Shown one piece after another: positions 16,932 through 27,304 of a DNA stretch of 64,000 nt. The notes beneath the pieces were generated by a model, which saw only the letters and a list, made by a program, of their open reading frames with translations, ran no database searches and was not told the origin of the DNA. The DNA comes from an uncultured Psychrobacter sp. GTDB lineage: Bacteria > Pseudomonadota > Gammaproteobacteria > Pseudomonadales > Moraxellaceae. Numbering within the stretch: position 1 is the stretch's first letter; every line of letters starts with the position of its first letter. Location: assembly GCA_947489525.1 (NCBI GenBank), contig CANLDW010000002.1, forward strand, positions 1 to 64,000. The letters run 5' to 3'. The position numbers and the translations under genes were made by a program.

Positions 16932-18977
16932 ATGCCTGCTAGCAACTCAGCATATCCAAACGTCATTACGCCTGCCCGTATCATTTGGCAAACCGATGAT
17001 ACGGGTAATACTGTCCCTTTCTCCAAAGAATTTGGTGATGTCTATTTTTCGCATGCTAATGGCTTAGCAGAGTCACGTTATGTCTTTGTTAATGGCAACC
17101 GATTGTCTGAGCGTCTGGCAAGTCTTGCGCCTTATCAAAGCTTTACGATTGCCGAATTAGGCTTTGGTACAGGGCTAAACCTACTTGCCGTATGGCAGCT
17201 TTGGTGCGAGCTACGCGCGACTTACCCCCATCTTGCGACAGCACGTCTACACTTTATTACGACCGAAAAGCATCCAATTGCGCTCAATGATCTCACGCAA
17301 ATACTAACGTTATGGGGCGAGCGGGCGCCTGAGCTTTGGCCTATGATCGATCAGTTGCTATCGGCCTACCCTGTACTCATTGCCGGCTGTCATCGCCTTA
17401 ACTTTAACGATGATAATCTAACGCTTGATGTCTGGCTCGGCGACGCGGCTGCTAGCTTAGCAAAGCTAAAGACCAATTCTGAGTATAATAGTCCAAGTAT
17501 TGACGCTTGGTTCTTGGATGGTTTTGCGCCCTCGTGTAATGAGTCGCTATGGGCGAGCGCTATATTTACTCAGATGCAGCGCCTATCCACGACTAATGCG
17601 ACAGCGGCGACTTATAGCTGTGCAGGTGTCGTCAAACGTGGTCTGCAAGATCATGGCTTTATCTTCAAAAAAATAAAAGGGTTTGGGCGTAAGCGCGAAA
17701 TGCTAACCGCTGTTGTCGCTGATCAAGCAACCAAAGACTTAGCTCCTACCAAAGACTTAGCTCCTACCAAAGACCAGCAAGACGCAACAGAAAAATCCCG
17801 TCATACCGCTGTAATTGGCGCTGGGATATCTGGCTTGATGACCGCGTGGTCGCTGGCAAATCGGGGTATTAGGGTTAATCTACTTGATAAGGTTGCACCA
17901 CTCGCGGGCGCATCCGGCAATCCGCGCGCACTCCTTGCGCCTAAGATGACGCCCATTCATCACGCTGATGAGCATCTGCATACCATCGGTTATTTATATA
18001 GCACACGATTGTACCGACAGCTTAATACTATAGCGGTAAAAGAAAATAGCGCCCCTATTCTAGAGCCAACTGGGGCATTGGATTTGCTGACAAAAGCCAA
18101 TATCGATACCACTCAAATTGCTGATTATCCCAATGATATGGCAACGACGTTACCAGATAAGCAGGCCAAGCAAATCAGTGGTTTACAGCAGCAAGACTTG
18201 ACTGATAACTTGTATTTGCCGCAGTCAGGTCTGGTCAATCCGCAAGCGCTAAAGACCATCGTACTCGCCCATCCTTTAATTGAGTTTCGGCAGCTAGCAG
18301 TCACTAACATTGAAGAGTCTAAGACTCATGTTCGTATTAAGGGTATGGATCTGCAAGGTCATGAGTTATCGATAGATGCCGATGACGCGGTGATTTGCGC
18401 CGCTTATGAGAGCCATAAGTTAGATGCACGTATTTTCGACTGCCGTAAGATACGCGGACAGCTGTCATGGTTTACTCCCAGCGCTGAGCAGTGGGCAAAA
18501 CTGCCCAAGATAGCGCTCAAGTATAGGGGTTACTGTACGCCATTTACGCCCATAGACGGTGATGAGGTAATGAACGACGTCTGCTTGGATACGTCGCAGC
18601 TGTTACTCGGTGCAAGTTTTGTGCGTAATGATATTAGCACTGAGCTTCGCGGTAATGAGTACGATATTAGCCGTGATAAATTAGTGAGTGCTATCCCTGA
18701 GCTTGATAGCGTTATCCCTACAGATACTAGCCAGTGGCAAGGACGCGCAGGCGTACGCACCCAAACGCCTGACTACCATCCTATCGTCGGACAAGTAAGC
18801 GGCAGCAGACGCGTATGGGTCATGTCAGCAATGGGCGCAAAAGGCTATGCCTTTGCCCCGATATGTGCTGAGGCACTGGTAAGCTTGATGACAAGGGACT
18901 TTGCACCTTTATCTACTGCAATGCTGGCACGGCTTGCCCCTAATCGAGAGCGACTACAAACGCCTCTAGATTTATAG
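16932..18977 (+). CDS. mnmC: Bifunctional tRNA mnm5s2U34 enzyme MnmC
   Basis: 681 residues from ATG 16932; TTG 16923 is in frame, but AGGT spacing favours the ATG. The N-terminal SAM methyltransferase (about 1-265) shows ELGFGTGLN and [11 protein letters not shown]. The C-terminal FAD oxidoreductase (from about 290) starts with [16 protein letters not shown]. Together they convert cmnm5s2U34 to mnm5s2U34 in tRNA wobble positions. The linker between domains contains an 18-base tandem repeat, adding a repeated TKDLAP unit. Followed after 13 bases by yjbQ. Confidence 0.94.
   Translation: MPASNSAYPNVITPARIIWQTDDTGNTVPFSKEFGDVYFSHANGLAESRYVFVNGNRLSERLASLAPYQSFTIAELGFGTGLNLLAVWQLWCELRATYPHLATARLHFITTEKHPIALNDLTQILTLWGERAPELWPMIDQLLSAYPVLIAGCHRLNFNDDNLTLDVWLGDAAASLAKLKTNSEYNSPSIDAWFLDGFAPSCNESLWASAIFTQMQRLSTTNATAATYSCAGVVKRGLQDHGFIFKKIKGFGRKREMLTAVVADQATKDLAPTKDLAPTKDQQDATEKSRHTAVIGAGISGLMTAWSLANRGIRVNLLDKVAPLAGASGNPRALLAPKMTPIHHADEHLHTIGYLYSTRLYRQLNTIAVKENSAPILEPTGALDLLTKANIDTTQIADYPNDMATTLPDKQAKQISGLQQQDLTDNLYLPQSGLVNPQALKTIVLAHPLIEFRQLAVTNIEESKTHVRIKGMDLQGHELSIDADDAVICAAYESHKLDARIFDCRKIRGQLSWFTPSAEQWAKLPKIALKYRGYCTPFTPIDGDEVMNDVCLDTSQLLLGASFVRNDISTELRGNEYDISRDKLVSAIPELDSVIPTDTSQWQGRAGVRTQTPDYHPIVGQVSGSRRVWVMSAMGAKGYAFAPICAEALVSLMTRDFAPLSTAMLARLAPNRERLQTPLDL
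17730..17774. repeat. 18-base tandem repeat in the mnmC linker
   Basis: ACCAAAGACTTAGCTCCT occurs twice in tandem (17730-17747, 17748-17765), followed by a half copy (17766-17774). It is in frame, encoding TKDLAP units between the methyltransferase and oxidase domains. Confidence 0.9.
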
Positions 18978-18990
18978 CCAGGAGTGATTT

Positions 18991-19416
18991 ATGACCTACC
19001 ACCAAACTACTCTAACCCTACCGCCCTACGCGCGTGGTATCCATATCATTACGCCGCGCATTAAAGAAGCCATTGCAGACCTACTACCTAATAGTGCGAA
19101 AACGGGACTAGTGCATCTGTTTTTGCAGCACACCTCAGCGAGCCTTGCGATCAACGAAAATGCGGATCCTGATGTGCGTCTCGATACCGAGGACTGGCTA
19201 AATAAGATTGCCCCAGCCGATCAGCCGGACTATCGTCATACGTTTGAGGGCTCAGATGACTTGCCAGCACACTTTAAGAGCATGCTACTTGGTATTAGTC
19301 TGACGATACCGCTTGTGAATGGTCAGCTTGGCCTCGGGATGTGGCAAGGCGTTTATTTGTGTGAGCACAGAGATTATGGTGGGCAGCGTAAGCTGATCAT
19401 TACGATCAGTACATAG
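18991..19416 (+). CDS. yjbQ: YjbQ/UPF0047 family protein
   Basis: 141 residues of the UPF0047 family, compact cytoplasmic enzymes with weak thiamine-phosphate synthase activity. Visible motifs are LVHLFLQHTSASLAINENAD and DLPAHFKSMLLG, with the HRDYGGQR ending. Conserved His residues form the presumed active site. AGGAG precedes the start, 13 bases after mnmC, so probably co-transcribed. The stop codon lies inside the first unit of a tandem repeat. Confidence 0.88.
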   Translation: MTYHQTTLTLPPYARGIHIITPRIKEAIADLLPNSAKTGLVHLFLQHTSASLAINENADPDVRLDTEDWLNKIAPADQPDYRHTFEGSDDLPAHFKSMLLGISLTIPLVNGQLGLGMWQGVYLCEHRDYGGQRKLIITIST

Positions 19417-19462
19417 CATTGTACTTAAAGAGCATTGTACTTAAAGAACATTGTACTTAAGG
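19415..19462. repeat. Three 16-base tandem repeats after yjbQ
   Basis: AGCATTGTACTTAAAG at 19415-19430 and 19431-19446, then AACATTGTACTTAAGG at 19447-19462. The first unit overlaps the yjbQ stop codon. No hairpin potential; probably slippage-derived. Confidence 0.9.
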
Positions 19463-19521
19463 ATAAGCAGCATAGCGCTAAAAATAGGTAGCGTTTAAAA
19501 ACAGCAGGCAGCTCACTAGCG

Positions 19522-20199
19522 TTAGCCAAAGCCTGTCGATCTACTAAACACCTCAACCAGCCAGCTGCCAAGGCTCCACAGTCCCCAGCCAATCAAAATA
19601 ATAATAATTGAACCGATGATGTCTGGGATGTGTAAGTACAGCCAAGCGATAATAGGATTACGCCACAAGCGATTATGGCGCTGCTTATCTTCTAAGCTTT
19701 GATGCAAAAACGGTCTGTCCATGTGCATGGTATCGCGTATTCCATATTCATCCTGTATGTGCTGATGCACAATAGAGAGCGTCTTGCGGCTCGGACGAAT
19801 AAAGATATCTAATAGCGTCCCTATACCCGGCACCACACCGACGACCGTATCGATCAGCGCTAAGCGCACCGCTGGCGTCATCTTACTGACTGGCACGCCT
19901 AATCTACGTCCAAGTATAAACGCATAACTGGTCAAAGCCAGTCCCGCCACATCGCCTGCTAAGGGTATGGTAGATAATGCAGCATCTGCGCCCATGCCCT
20001 GCTTGGTAAAGGGAATACGCACGACTGAGTCCATAGCGTTGGCAAACTTTGCCAATTGGCGCTCGGTGGCAATAACCTGCTCGCGGGTCAGACCGTGCTC
20101 AGCGAGGTTAAGCTGATATTGAGAAGGCAAATCGTCTGTTGCTGCTGATTTTGCAAAAGCTGATTTTTTTACTTTCTTGAGCTTTTTAAGGTCATTCAT
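19522..20199 (-). CDS. DUF4112 domain membrane protein
   Basis: 225 residues. A basic Lys-rich start is followed by a DUF4112 region (about 40-160) with the family motifs LDSVVRIP-like DSVVRIPFTKQGMG, IPLAGDVAG and VVGVVPGIGTLLDI. A C-terminal membrane helix lies around 190-212. Function unknown. Its start lies seven bases from the ubiA stop, on the same strand, so ubiA and this gene probably form an operon. Confidence 0.8.
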   Translation of the reverse strand: MNDLKKLKKVKKSAFAKSAATDDLPSQYQLNLAEHGLTREQVIATERQLAKFANAMDSVVRIPFTKQGMGADAALSTIPLAGDVAGLALTSYAFILGRRLGVPVSKMTPAVRLALIDTVVGVVPGIGTLLDIFIRPSRKTLSIVHQHIQDEYGIRDTMHMDRPFLHQSLEDKQRHNRLWRNPIIAWLYLHIPDIIGSIIIILIGWGLWSLGSWLVEVFSRSTGFG

Positions 20200-20205
20200 T
20201 AAAGG

Positions 20206-21144
20206 TTATCCATTAAAGGTCGTCCATAGACAACAGAGCGCCACCAAAACAAAGACGTAACGTCCCACCCAGATATTGGCTAAAAAAGCCTGAAAGCAAG
20301 CCATAGCTTCACGTGTGCTACAGGCGCTATTTTGCTTCGCGAACATTATGGCAACTAAGCCTAAGCCAAACACAGGTGCCACGCTCAGCGTCGTCGCGGC
20401 AAAGTAATGCCACAATACGATGCCCATAATCAGTAAAAATAGCGTTTGTAATATGGATATGATGACCACATCGAAACGGCCAAAGAGGATCGCCGTTGAT
20501 TTGACCCCAATCTTTAAATCATCATCACGATCTGCCATCGCGTACTGAGTATCATAAGCGACCGTCCAGCACATATAAGCGATGAACAATAACCAGGACC
20601 AGACATCAGGTGCGCCTTGTATCGCCACATAAGACATGGGTATTGCCCAGCCAAAAGCAGCTGCTAAAAACACTTGCGGCAAGTAGGTAAAGCGCTTCAT
20701 AAACGGATAAATAAACGCGAGAACCACAGCGCCAAGCGACCAATAAAACACCTCAATAGGCAAAAATAACAATAGACTGGCGCTAAGAGCAACCAATATT
20801 AAAAACGCAGCAATGGCCTCACGTCCAGACAGGCGTCCATCAGCCAGCGGGCGACCTTTGGTTCGAGTGACATGCCCGTCGACTTTACGATCAGCAAAAT
20901 CATTAATCGCGCAGCCTGCCGCCCGCATTAAGATAGCGCCTAGTGCGAAGAGGATAAATACCTTGAGACTGGGTAACCCTGCTATCGCGCCCTGCTGCTG
21001 CGCCTGTCCCATTGCCGCTAGCATCACGCCCCAAAGTGTCGGCCACAATAACAGCTCAATACCGACCGGCTTATCAAAGCGCGTCAGCTGCATGTAAGCG
21101 TAGATTTTATCTTTGACACTTAGCGTCGTTGTCGTCATGGTCAT
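20206..21144 (-). CDS. ubiA: 4-hydroxybenzoate octaprenyltransferase
   Basis: 312 residues of the UbiA prenyltransferase family, an inner-membrane enzyme that joins the polyprenyl tail to 4-hydroxybenzoate in ubiquinone synthesis. The first Asp-rich motif is NDFADRKVD (with TKGRPLADG) and the second lies at [13 protein letters not shown]. About eight membrane helices are predicted by eye. Likely transcribed with the DUF4112 gene. Confidence 0.94.
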   Translation of the reverse strand: MTMTTTTLSVKDKIYAYMQLTRFDKPVGIELLLWPTLWGVMLAAMGQAQQQGAIAGLPSLKVFILFALGAILMRAAGCAINDFADRKVDGHVTRTKGRPLADGRLSGREAIAAFLILVALSASLLLFLPIEVFYWSLGAVVLAFIYPFMKRFTYLPQVFLAAAFGWAIPMSYVAIQGAPDVWSWLLFIAYMCWTVAYDTQYAMADRDDDLKIGVKSTAILFGRFDVVIISILQTLFLLIMGIVLWHYFAATTLSVAPVFGLGLVAIMFAKQNSACSTREAMACFQAFLANIWVGRYVFVLVALCCLWTTFNG

Positions 21145-21280
21145 CGCTTCAGGTTGAAATAATTTAAAAGAATAAGCCCACTACAATACTATTAGCGATA
21201 AAGATCACATCAAGTAAAATACAAAAGTGACAAAAAGTACAAACCGTTAGGTATAGTCACTTCTTAATAAAATAAATACA

Positions 21281-21350
21281 GTGCTACGGGGATGAATTTT
21301 ACGCAGTCTCTGGGGACGCAGCACGCAAGTAAAATTTATACCCGTAGCAC
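21281..21350. repeat. Hairpin repeat family H1, copy 1
   Basis: A 70-base element bounded by GTGCTACGGG (21281) and CCCGTAGCAC (ending 21350), with the inner parts ATGAATTTTAC and GTAAAATTTAT also complementary, giving a roughly 20-base imperfect stem. Related copies lie at 44189-44278 and 58929-59018. It sits between the divergent-side start of ubiA and the stop of rsmJ. Confidence 0.8.
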
Positions 21351-21400
21351 GCTATAAGTGCTGTACTATTTTTATTTAAGATGCACTGTAGTACAACGCT

Positions 21401-22267
21401 TTAGATAAAATAACCATCAAAACGTAGCGCGGCATTCTGCCAGCTTTCATCAGGGGACTGCTGAGCAAGAAATGGGGCAAGCTTGGGACGTTTGACAATT
21501 ACGCGACCTGTTTGTGCGCCCTTAGCGATAACTTCTTTTGCCCTAAATAATAACTGCTCTTCTTGCGCAAGTGTTGGCGGGCGAGCTATATGATGCAAGG
21601 CTTGCATTTGCTTACCGACTTTGGCGCCTTTGCCCGTGTTTTGGTCTTGATAGCTATCCTCTGGAAACATTGGGTCTAGATATATCGTATCTATGTGTTC
21701 AGTGTTAACCGCTTGCTTATCAGTAAAATAACTAAGCGCGTCAGTATTCATGATGTGCAAACGCGCCATCAGCTTTTGCCAGTTTGGGACTTGACTCATA
21801 CGCTGCTGTTCCGCGAGTAATAATAGCGCCATGATAGGTTGCTGCTCTAGCATGATAACCTGAGCGCCACTGCTCGCTAATATAAGGCTGTCGTGACCAA
21901 AACCTGCAGTAGCATCGACGACCACACTATCTGCTGTAATCTTTGCCGCTTGCAATAGTAGCTCAGATTTGCGTCCCGCGCTGACTACGCGGCGCTGCAA
22001 TTTATCCCACTCCAGCGCGACACTAAGCCCTTTGCTAAGTAAAGACAGCTTATTTTTATCATCAAATATTAATATGGGCTGAGTATCCGTGCTACTAAGT
22101 GCTTGCCTATGTCTTTGGTTTAGCTTCGCCGTTGTCTTTTCAGGCTGTAGTGTCAGCGCGACATTATGAGTACGAGCAAGCGTTTGCAAGTGCTCCACGT
22201 ACGGCCTTTGCTCTTCTTTTGCATAGATGATTCGGTACTCGGCGGCACCAGACAAAGTTGTCATCAT
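21401..22267 (-). CDS. rsmJ: 16S rRNA (guanine1516-N2)-methyltransferase
   Basis: 288 residues matching RsmJ (YhiQ). The SAM motif VVDATAGFGHDSLIL is near 115, an acidic strand MLEQQP follows, and the catalytic-type motif YLDPMFPE is near 195. Methylates G1516 of 16S rRNA. A second Met at residue 2 is an equally possible start. It follows uppP by 24 bases on the same strand, suggesting an operon. Confidence 0.9.
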   Translation of the reverse strand: MMTTLSGAAEYRIIYAKEEQRPYVEHLQTLARTHNVALTLQPEKTTAKLNQRHRQALSSTDTQPILIFDDKNKLSLLSKGLSVALEWDKLQRRVVSAGRKSELLLQAAKITADSVVVDATAGFGHDSLILASSGAQVIMLEQQPIMALLLLAEQQRMSQVPNWQKLMARLHIMNTDALSYFTDKQAVNTEHIDTIYLDPMFPEDSYQDQNTGKGAKVGKQMQALHHIARPPTLAQEEQLLFRAKEVIAKGAQTGRVIVKRPKLAPFLAQQSPDESWQNAALRFDGYFI

Positions 22268-22291
22268 TATCGTCCCTTACACGCTTTAGCT

Positions 22292-23134
22292 TTAGCCTGA
22301 AAACTGATAGCCAAAGACCCATGCTGCTAGCAATACAATGACGCCAGTGACAATGCGTAGCCAAGCAAATATGGTAAAGTCGCGGCGACTCACCCACGCC
22401 ACCAGCCAGCGAATACACAGCAGCGCGACGATAAAGGACACTAACGTACCGACGCCCAGTACGAGCCAATCCTCAGTACTCGTTAACACGTCTCGGTGCT
22501 TGAGCAAATCCAGCAGCCCAGCGCCCACAATAACAGGGATGCCTAAGAAAAACGAAAACTCAGCGGACGCCTTACGTGACACCCCAAGCCATAACGCACC
22601 GATGATGGTCGCACCTGAGCGCGATGTACCTGGGATAAGCGCCAAACACTGAAACAGACCAATCATAAGCGCCGTCTTAAAGCTAACGTCCTCAGCTTCC
22701 TGGGCAATAATGGTTTTAGGACGATTCTCAACGTAAAAGATGAGCAAACCGCCAATGATGAGCATAATAGCAACGGTAATCGGATTAAATAAATACGTCT
22801 TAATCTGATCGGCAAAAGTAAAGCCCACAATCATAACAGGAATGGTCGCGACGATAAGACTCAAGCCCAGCTGCCTTGGGTTATTCATCACCTCAGACTT
22901 ACCTGTCAGCAGCCCCATAAGCGCCTGCCATAAGCGTCCCCAATAGTCGTAAACCACAGCCAAAATAGCGCCGAGCTGCACGACAACGACGAACAAGTCT
23001 ACTTTTTCTTTGGTCCAAAAGCCCATAACATCTGCGGATAAAATAAGATAGCCCGTACTCGATATCGGTAAAAATTCAGTGATGCCCTCAACAATACCCA
23101 TGATGACAGCTTGAATTAATAATAAAATATCCAC
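22292..23134 (-). CDS. uppP: Undecaprenyl-diphosphatase
   Basis: 280 residues, an integral inner-membrane BacA/UppP phosphatase that recycles undecaprenyl diphosphate to the lipid carrier for peptidoglycan and O-antigen. Signature motifs are GIVEGITEFLPISSTGYL near the N-terminus and IPGTSRSGAT near 170. Around eight membrane helices. First gene of a probable uppP-rsmJ operon. Confidence 0.95.
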   Translation of the reverse strand: MDILLLIQAVIMGIVEGITEFLPISSTGYLILSADVMGFWTKEKVDLFVVVVQLGAILAVVYDYWGRLWQALMGLLTGKSEVMNNPRQLGLSLIVATIPVMIVGFTFADQIKTYLFNPITVAIMLIIGGLLIFYVENRPKTIIAQEAEDVSFKTALMIGLFQCLALIPGTSRSGATIIGALWLGVSRKASAEFSFFLGIPVIVGAGLLDLLKHRDVLTSTEDWLVLGVGTLVSFIVALLCIRWLVAWVSRRDFTIFAWLRIVTGVIVLLAAWVFGYQFSG

Positions 23135-23260
23135 ATGTGTTTCCTAGAACAGACTTGCTGCTGACGATTGTAATGTTGATGATAGGGCTAAATACAAAAA
23201 CCAAAAGCTCAAACGAATATCAAATAAGGGTTCATATACATACAAAGATATGCCATCCTG

Positions 23261-24046
23261 CTACGCCTTGCCTTGTTCTTTTAGCGTTTTCCATGCATCA
23301 TTACGCAGATATCGTGGTAACGCCATAGCAGCATCTGTACCGCCATAAGCTTTAAACTGCGTGATGCCTAGTCTACCAAGTACTCCCGCCTCAGGATGAA
23401 CATCGGCATAAATACGCTGCCCATCATGCGCTTTTAATAACTTAGCGCCGTTACCTACGATAGGGATAGTGAGCGGCGTTTGGCTATCGTAGTCCAGTAG
23501 CCGCTCGCCATCACTGGACTCAGACGTTTCGCTATCGCTTTGAATGTCATTTTGCTTGGTACTTTGCTTGGTACTTTGCTTGGTACTTTGCATGTCACTT
23601 TGATTGTCACTTCGCTGTTCAAAATAGACAGGCTGCATCGTAGCCGTCTTGGTATCCAAGCGATAGTGACCAAAATATACTTGCTGCATACGGGCATCAA
23701 GGGCACTATACGCCTCCTTAATCCCGTGCTGCTCATAGGCACATTGCGCGATTGCTTGTAAGCTTGAGACACCGACACAAGGCAGATCATGAGCGACCGA
23801 TAGGGCTTGTACCACCGCCGTATTAATACGGATACCACTAAAAGCGCCAGGACCGCGATTAAATACTAAAGCGTTAATATCAATAAGTGCTGTGCCATGC
23901 TCATCCAGCACAGCGTCAATCATCGGAAGTATTTGCTGCGTTTGCTCGCGTTTACCTAGTTGGGTACGGCTGACGACGATTTGACCTGAAGTATCTAGTA
24001 GAGCCACCGAACACTGATCAAACACGGTATCCATTGCTAAAAACAT
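23261..24046 (-). CDS. tsaB: tRNA t6A threonylcarbamoyltransferase subunit TsaB
   Basis: 261 residues of the TsaB (YeaZ) family, the partner of TsaD in forming N6-threonylcarbamoyladenosine at A37 of tRNA. N-terminal ASKHA-fold motifs: LAMDTV, NRGPGAFSGIR and a YSALDARMQQVY motif. It is longer than the usual ~230 residues because a Gln/Ser/Lys/Thr stretch (about 146-180), partly made of 12-base tandem repeats, is inserted after the conserved core. It is probably still functional, as the insert lies in a variable loop. Confidence 0.9.
   Translation of the reverse strand: MFLAMDTVFDQCSVALLDTSGQIVVSRTQLGKREQTQQILPMIDAVLDEHGTALIDINALVFNRGPGAFSGIRINTAVVQALSVAHDLPCVGVSSLQAIAQCAYEQHGIKEAYSALDARMQQVYFGHYRLDTKTATMQPVYFEQRSDNQSDMQSTKQSTKQSTKQNDIQSDSETSESSDGERLLDYDSQTPLTIPIVGNGAKLLKAHDGQRIYADVHPEAGVLGRLGITQFKAYGGTDAAMALPRYLRNDAWKTLKEQGKA
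23539..23610. repeat. 12-base tandem repeats inside tsaB
   Basis: Three exact copies of TTTGCTTGGTAC (23551-23586) flanked by three degenerate 12-base units (23539-23550, 23587-23610). They are in frame and encode KQST units on the minus strand. Confidence 0.9.
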
Positions 24047-24397
24047 ATAACCTCAATATGAGCCCTTTATTTGAGCCAAACAGGATTGTACGCTTAAAAT
24101 CTACACTGAAACCAAGCGTCGAACCCAGTACCAAAAACGCACCTATCATACCATCTAAGCCAATGCATTTTTAGCGCTTCATTGTATTTTCATACCTAAC
24201 AGGCTTTCAGGGTTCAAAAACTATTTTTCCTTTGCAAAATAGGACGTTTTCTTAGGTTTATATTTATATCCACATCGGATACAATGATTTACTCAAATTT
24301 AGATATTCCTCTTACTTCCTTCCTTATTATATTGATCCGTTTAGATGTGTCTTATTCTCAAAGCGCATGTTTAAGCGGGTTATTTGCGGAGCATTGC
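24047..24397. other. Gene-free divergent region
   Basis: Between the divergent tsaB and metallo-hydrolase genes. It should carry both promoters. A GATACAAT near 24276-24283 is a possible -10 for the rightward gene; no -35 or operator is clear. Confidence 0.3.
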
Positions 24398-25213
24398 ATG
24401 CAGTCTCATGTTTTATACGACGATGGTCATCACAAATGTGTAGCGTTTTCAATGGCTTTTGAAGACGAAAGCGTACCTTCCAATCAGTTTTTGATTATCA
24501 ATGGTGATGAAGCCGCCGTTATTGATCCCGGTGGCGATTTAACTTTTTCTCCTTTGACTATGGGTATTGTCAAATACATACGCTTGACGAATATTCGCTA
24601 TGTCATCGGTTCGCATCAAGACCCAGATATCATCGCTTCTATGCCGCGCTGGCTGATCCATCTTGACGATACCAAACTGCTAATTCCTAAACTTTGGGAG
24701 CGGTTTTTACCGCATTACAATTCAGCTTTTACTAAGGGCAGACTAAAGCAAAGCCTGTCTGAGCGCCTCATGACCATACCTGATAGAGGCGGCTATTATC
24801 CTCTAGGGGATAGCGGTATTGTCGCTATGCCTGCTCATTTTTTACACTCTGTCGGTAACTTCCAGTTCTACGATCCTATTAGCAAAATACTATTCTCAGG
24901 CGATATGGGTGCTTCTTTACTTGGCGATTCGGGCAATGCGGTAAAAAGTTTTCATACGCATATCAGTCATATGGAGGGTTTCCATCGACGCTATATGACC
25001 AGTAAAAAAGCGACTCGGCTTTGGGCTAACGCGGTGCGTGATTTAGAGGTTTCTATGATGGTACCCCAGCACGGTTATCGCTTTGAGGGTCAAAAGGTAT
25101 TTCATGAGTTTTTAGATTGGATCAGCAATCTTGATTGTGGTATCGACTTATTTGATGAGCAAAGCTACCAGTTTAAACAGTATTTACCTGATACCAGCGC
25201 CGCCACGCAATAG
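24398..25213 (+). CDS. Metallo-beta-lactamase-fold di-iron protein
   Basis: 271 residues from ATG 24398, chosen because GGAG sits seven bases upstream; the frame is open from 24284 but the extra residues are not family-like. It resembles the oxygen-binding di-iron (ODP/FprA-type) metallo-hydrolases. Features are VIDPGGDL early, the SHQDPDI motif (HxxxD type), the PAHFLHSVGNF motif with further His, an LFSGDMG Asp motif, and PQHGYRF late. No flavodoxin domain is present. May sense or reduce oxygen or NO, or act on another substrate; unproven. Confidence 0.8.
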   Translation: MQSHVLYDDGHHKCVAFSMAFEDESVPSNQFLIINGDEAAVIDPGGDLTFSPLTMGIVKYIRLTNIRYVIGSHQDPDIIASMPRWLIHLDDTKLLIPKLWERFLPHYNSAFTKGRLKQSLSERLMTIPDRGGYYPLGDSGIVAMPAHFLHSVGNFQFYDPISKILFSGDMGASLLGDSGNAVKSFHTHISHMEGFHRRYMTSKKATRLWANAVRDLEVSMMVPQHGYRFEGQKVFHEFLDWISNLDCGIDLFDEQSYQFKQYLPDTSAATQ

Positions 25214-25301
25214 ATAAAGTGAGTAGTCCTGCTCAATAAAAAGCTACTCGGCAAACTATAGCTTATTAAATAAGCGTGCATTCACATCAAAAAATAGATA
25301 T

Positions 25302-25334
25302 AAAAAACCCCACTGCTTATAAGCGTGGGGTTTT
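25302..25334. terminator. Bidirectional terminator between convergent genes
   Basis: AAAAAACCCCAC and GTGGGGTTTT pair (arms 25302-25313 and 25325-25334), with TGCTTATAAGC in the loop. A T-run follows on both strands, serving the metallo-hydrolase and ffh. Confidence 0.85.
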
Positions 25335-25380
25335 GTACGTTTTATTGCAAAGATAATCTACAGATAAAATATCTGTGTCA

Positions 25381-26919
25381 TTAAAAGCGCGTCTTAAACT
25401 TCTTAGCAGCTGGTTCTTGCAGCTCTTGCATTTGCTTTTGCATCTCCTCTTTGCTTGGCAAATCGTTAGGATCAAGTCCCATTTGCTTTGCCATTTGCTC
25501 AGGATTGACGTTTTTGGTGTTGGGCTTGCCACCGCCAAACAGAGGTCCGGCGCCACCTGCTCCCGCGCCGCCCGTTAGTCCTTGCATCGCTTTCATCATT
25601 TTACTAATGCCCTCAGGCTTAGATATCATTTTCATCATCTTTGCCATCTGCTTGTGCTGTTTGAGCAAGCGATTGATATCTTGAATCTCTTTACCAGAGC
25701 CTGCAGCGATACGGCGCTTACGGCTGGGGTTAATCTTATCAGGGTTTTGGCGCTCATAAGGGGTCATAGAATTAATCAGCGCTTCCATCTCCTTAACCTT
25801 CTCTTCAGGTTTGGCCTCTTCAACCGCCTTTTGCATATCAGAACCACCCATGCCTGGCATCTTATCTAAAAATCCTGACATGCCGCCCATATTTTTCATT
25901 TGCTGAAACTGAGTCAATAGATCCTCAAGGTCAAAGTCGCCGCCCTTTTGCATCTTTTTCGCCATCTTCTCGGCTTTATCGCGGTCGATTTTTTGTTCGA
26001 CCTCCTCAACTAAGCTAAGTACGTCGCCCATACCTAAGATGCGCTGAGCGATACGCTCAGGGTGGAACAGCTCTAAAGCATCGAGCTGTTCGCCGCGCCC
26101 TAAGAACTTAATCGGCTTACCTGTGATAGCGCGTACGGATAGCGCCGCGCCGCCGCGTGCATCACCATCGGTTTTGGTTAAAATAACACCCGTCAGTGGT
26201 AGCGCATCATTGAATGCCTTGGCAGTATTTGCCGCATCTTGACCCGTCATCGCATCAACAACAAATAGGGTCTCAGAAGGATTAACCGCCGCCGTTAACG
26301 CTTTGATCTCATCCATCATGTTATCATCGATGTGCAGGCGACCTGCGGTATCGATAATAAGGATATCTTGATACTGGATTTTTGCCTCTTCGATCGCGCG
26401 GCGGGCAATATCAATAGGGTTCTCGTCTGTCGTTGAATTGACAAACTTCGCATTCACTTGACCTGCAACTTGTTCAAGCTGTTTGATCGCAGCTGGACGA
26501 TAGACGTCGGCAGATACCAGCATCACTTTTTTCTTTTGACGCTCTTGCAAGTACTTCGCCAGCTTGCCTGCGGTAGTCGTTTTACCCGCCCCTTGCAGGC
26601 CTGCTAGTAAATAGACTACGGGCGGCTTACCCGTCATCTCAAGCTGCTGGTTAGCGCTACCCATCATCTCGGTGAGCTCGTCATGGACAATCTTAACAAA
26701 GGCTTGTCCTGGGGCTAGCTCCTTTAGTACCTCAGCCCCTAAAGCTTGCTCTTTGACGCGTTTAACAAAGTCACGGGTGACAGGCAGTGCGACGTCAGCT
26801 TCAAGCAGCGCCATGCGTACTTCGCGCAGCGTATCTTTGATATTGTCTTCGGTCAGCTGACCAGTACCTACAATGTTGCGTAGACTCGATGATAAACGTT
26901 CGGTTAAGGTATCAAACAT
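25381..26919 (-). CDS. ffh: Signal recognition particle protein Ffh
   Basis: 512 residues from ATG 26919 (the frame is open 15 codons further, but the family starts MFDTLTERL). The N domain is followed by the GTPase G domain with GLQGAGKTTT (P loop), DTAGR, TKTDGDARGG and a Met-rich M domain that binds 4.5S RNA and signal sequences. Length exceeds E. coli Ffh (453) because of a Gly/Ala/Lys-rich C-terminal extension after the M domain. Essential for co-translational membrane targeting. Divergent from the ypjD-like gene. Confidence 0.97.
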   Translation of the reverse strand: MFDTLTERLSSSLRNIVGTGQLTEDNIKDTLREVRMALLEADVALPVTRDFVKRVKEQALGAEVLKELAPGQAFVKIVHDELTEMMGSANQQLEMTGKPPVVYLLAGLQGAGKTTTAGKLAKYLQERQKKKVMLVSADVYRPAAIKQLEQVAGQVNAKFVNSTTDENPIDIARRAIEEAKIQYQDILIIDTAGRLHIDDNMMDEIKALTAAVNPSETLFVVDAMTGQDAANTAKAFNDALPLTGVILTKTDGDARGGAALSVRAITGKPIKFLGRGEQLDALELFHPERIAQRILGMGDVLSLVEEVEQKIDRDKAEKMAKKMQKGGDFDLEDLLTQFQQMKNMGGMSGFLDKMPGMGGSDMQKAVEEAKPEEKVKEMEALINSMTPYERQNPDKINPSRKRRIAAGSGKEIQDINRLLKQHKQMAKMMKMISKPEGISKMMKAMQGLTGGAGAGGAGPLFGGGKPNTKNVNPEQMAKQMGLDPNDLPSKEEMQKQMQELQEPAAKKFKTRF

Positions 26920-27304
26920 AAAAACTCTCGTATTATTAATAAATAAAGCGTATTTGGTTCTCAATGATCAAGCACAGTAGTCATGTAGTCGTCATAAAGT
27001 CATGTTTGTTTCAATTCACAGGATGACGTTATAAGTAAAACGGTATAAGTAAAAATAAGTAAAACGGTATAAGTAGAACGGCTATTTAACCCATTAGTCA
27101 GTTATAAATATGGGGCGTATAGCTATTTTCAATCTATTTTTAGGTCTTGCAAAATAGTAATCCATAGCAAAATAGCGATAATGACTCTCAGCTACGGGCT
27201 ATTTTATGATAGATTGAAGCAGTATTCTAATCATAACATTTTAACCGCTATCTGCGTGCTCCTAACTATCGACGTACTTTTTGACCCATTAACGAGGCTT
27301 ACCT
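26920..27304. other. Divergent spacer with short repeats
   Basis: The 385 bases between ffh and the ypjD-like gene hold two to three near-tandem units of ATAAGTAAAACGGT (27031-27080) and a direct repeat of GCAAAATAG (27149, 27167). Both promoters should lie here but no consensus pair is clear. Confidence 0.4.
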
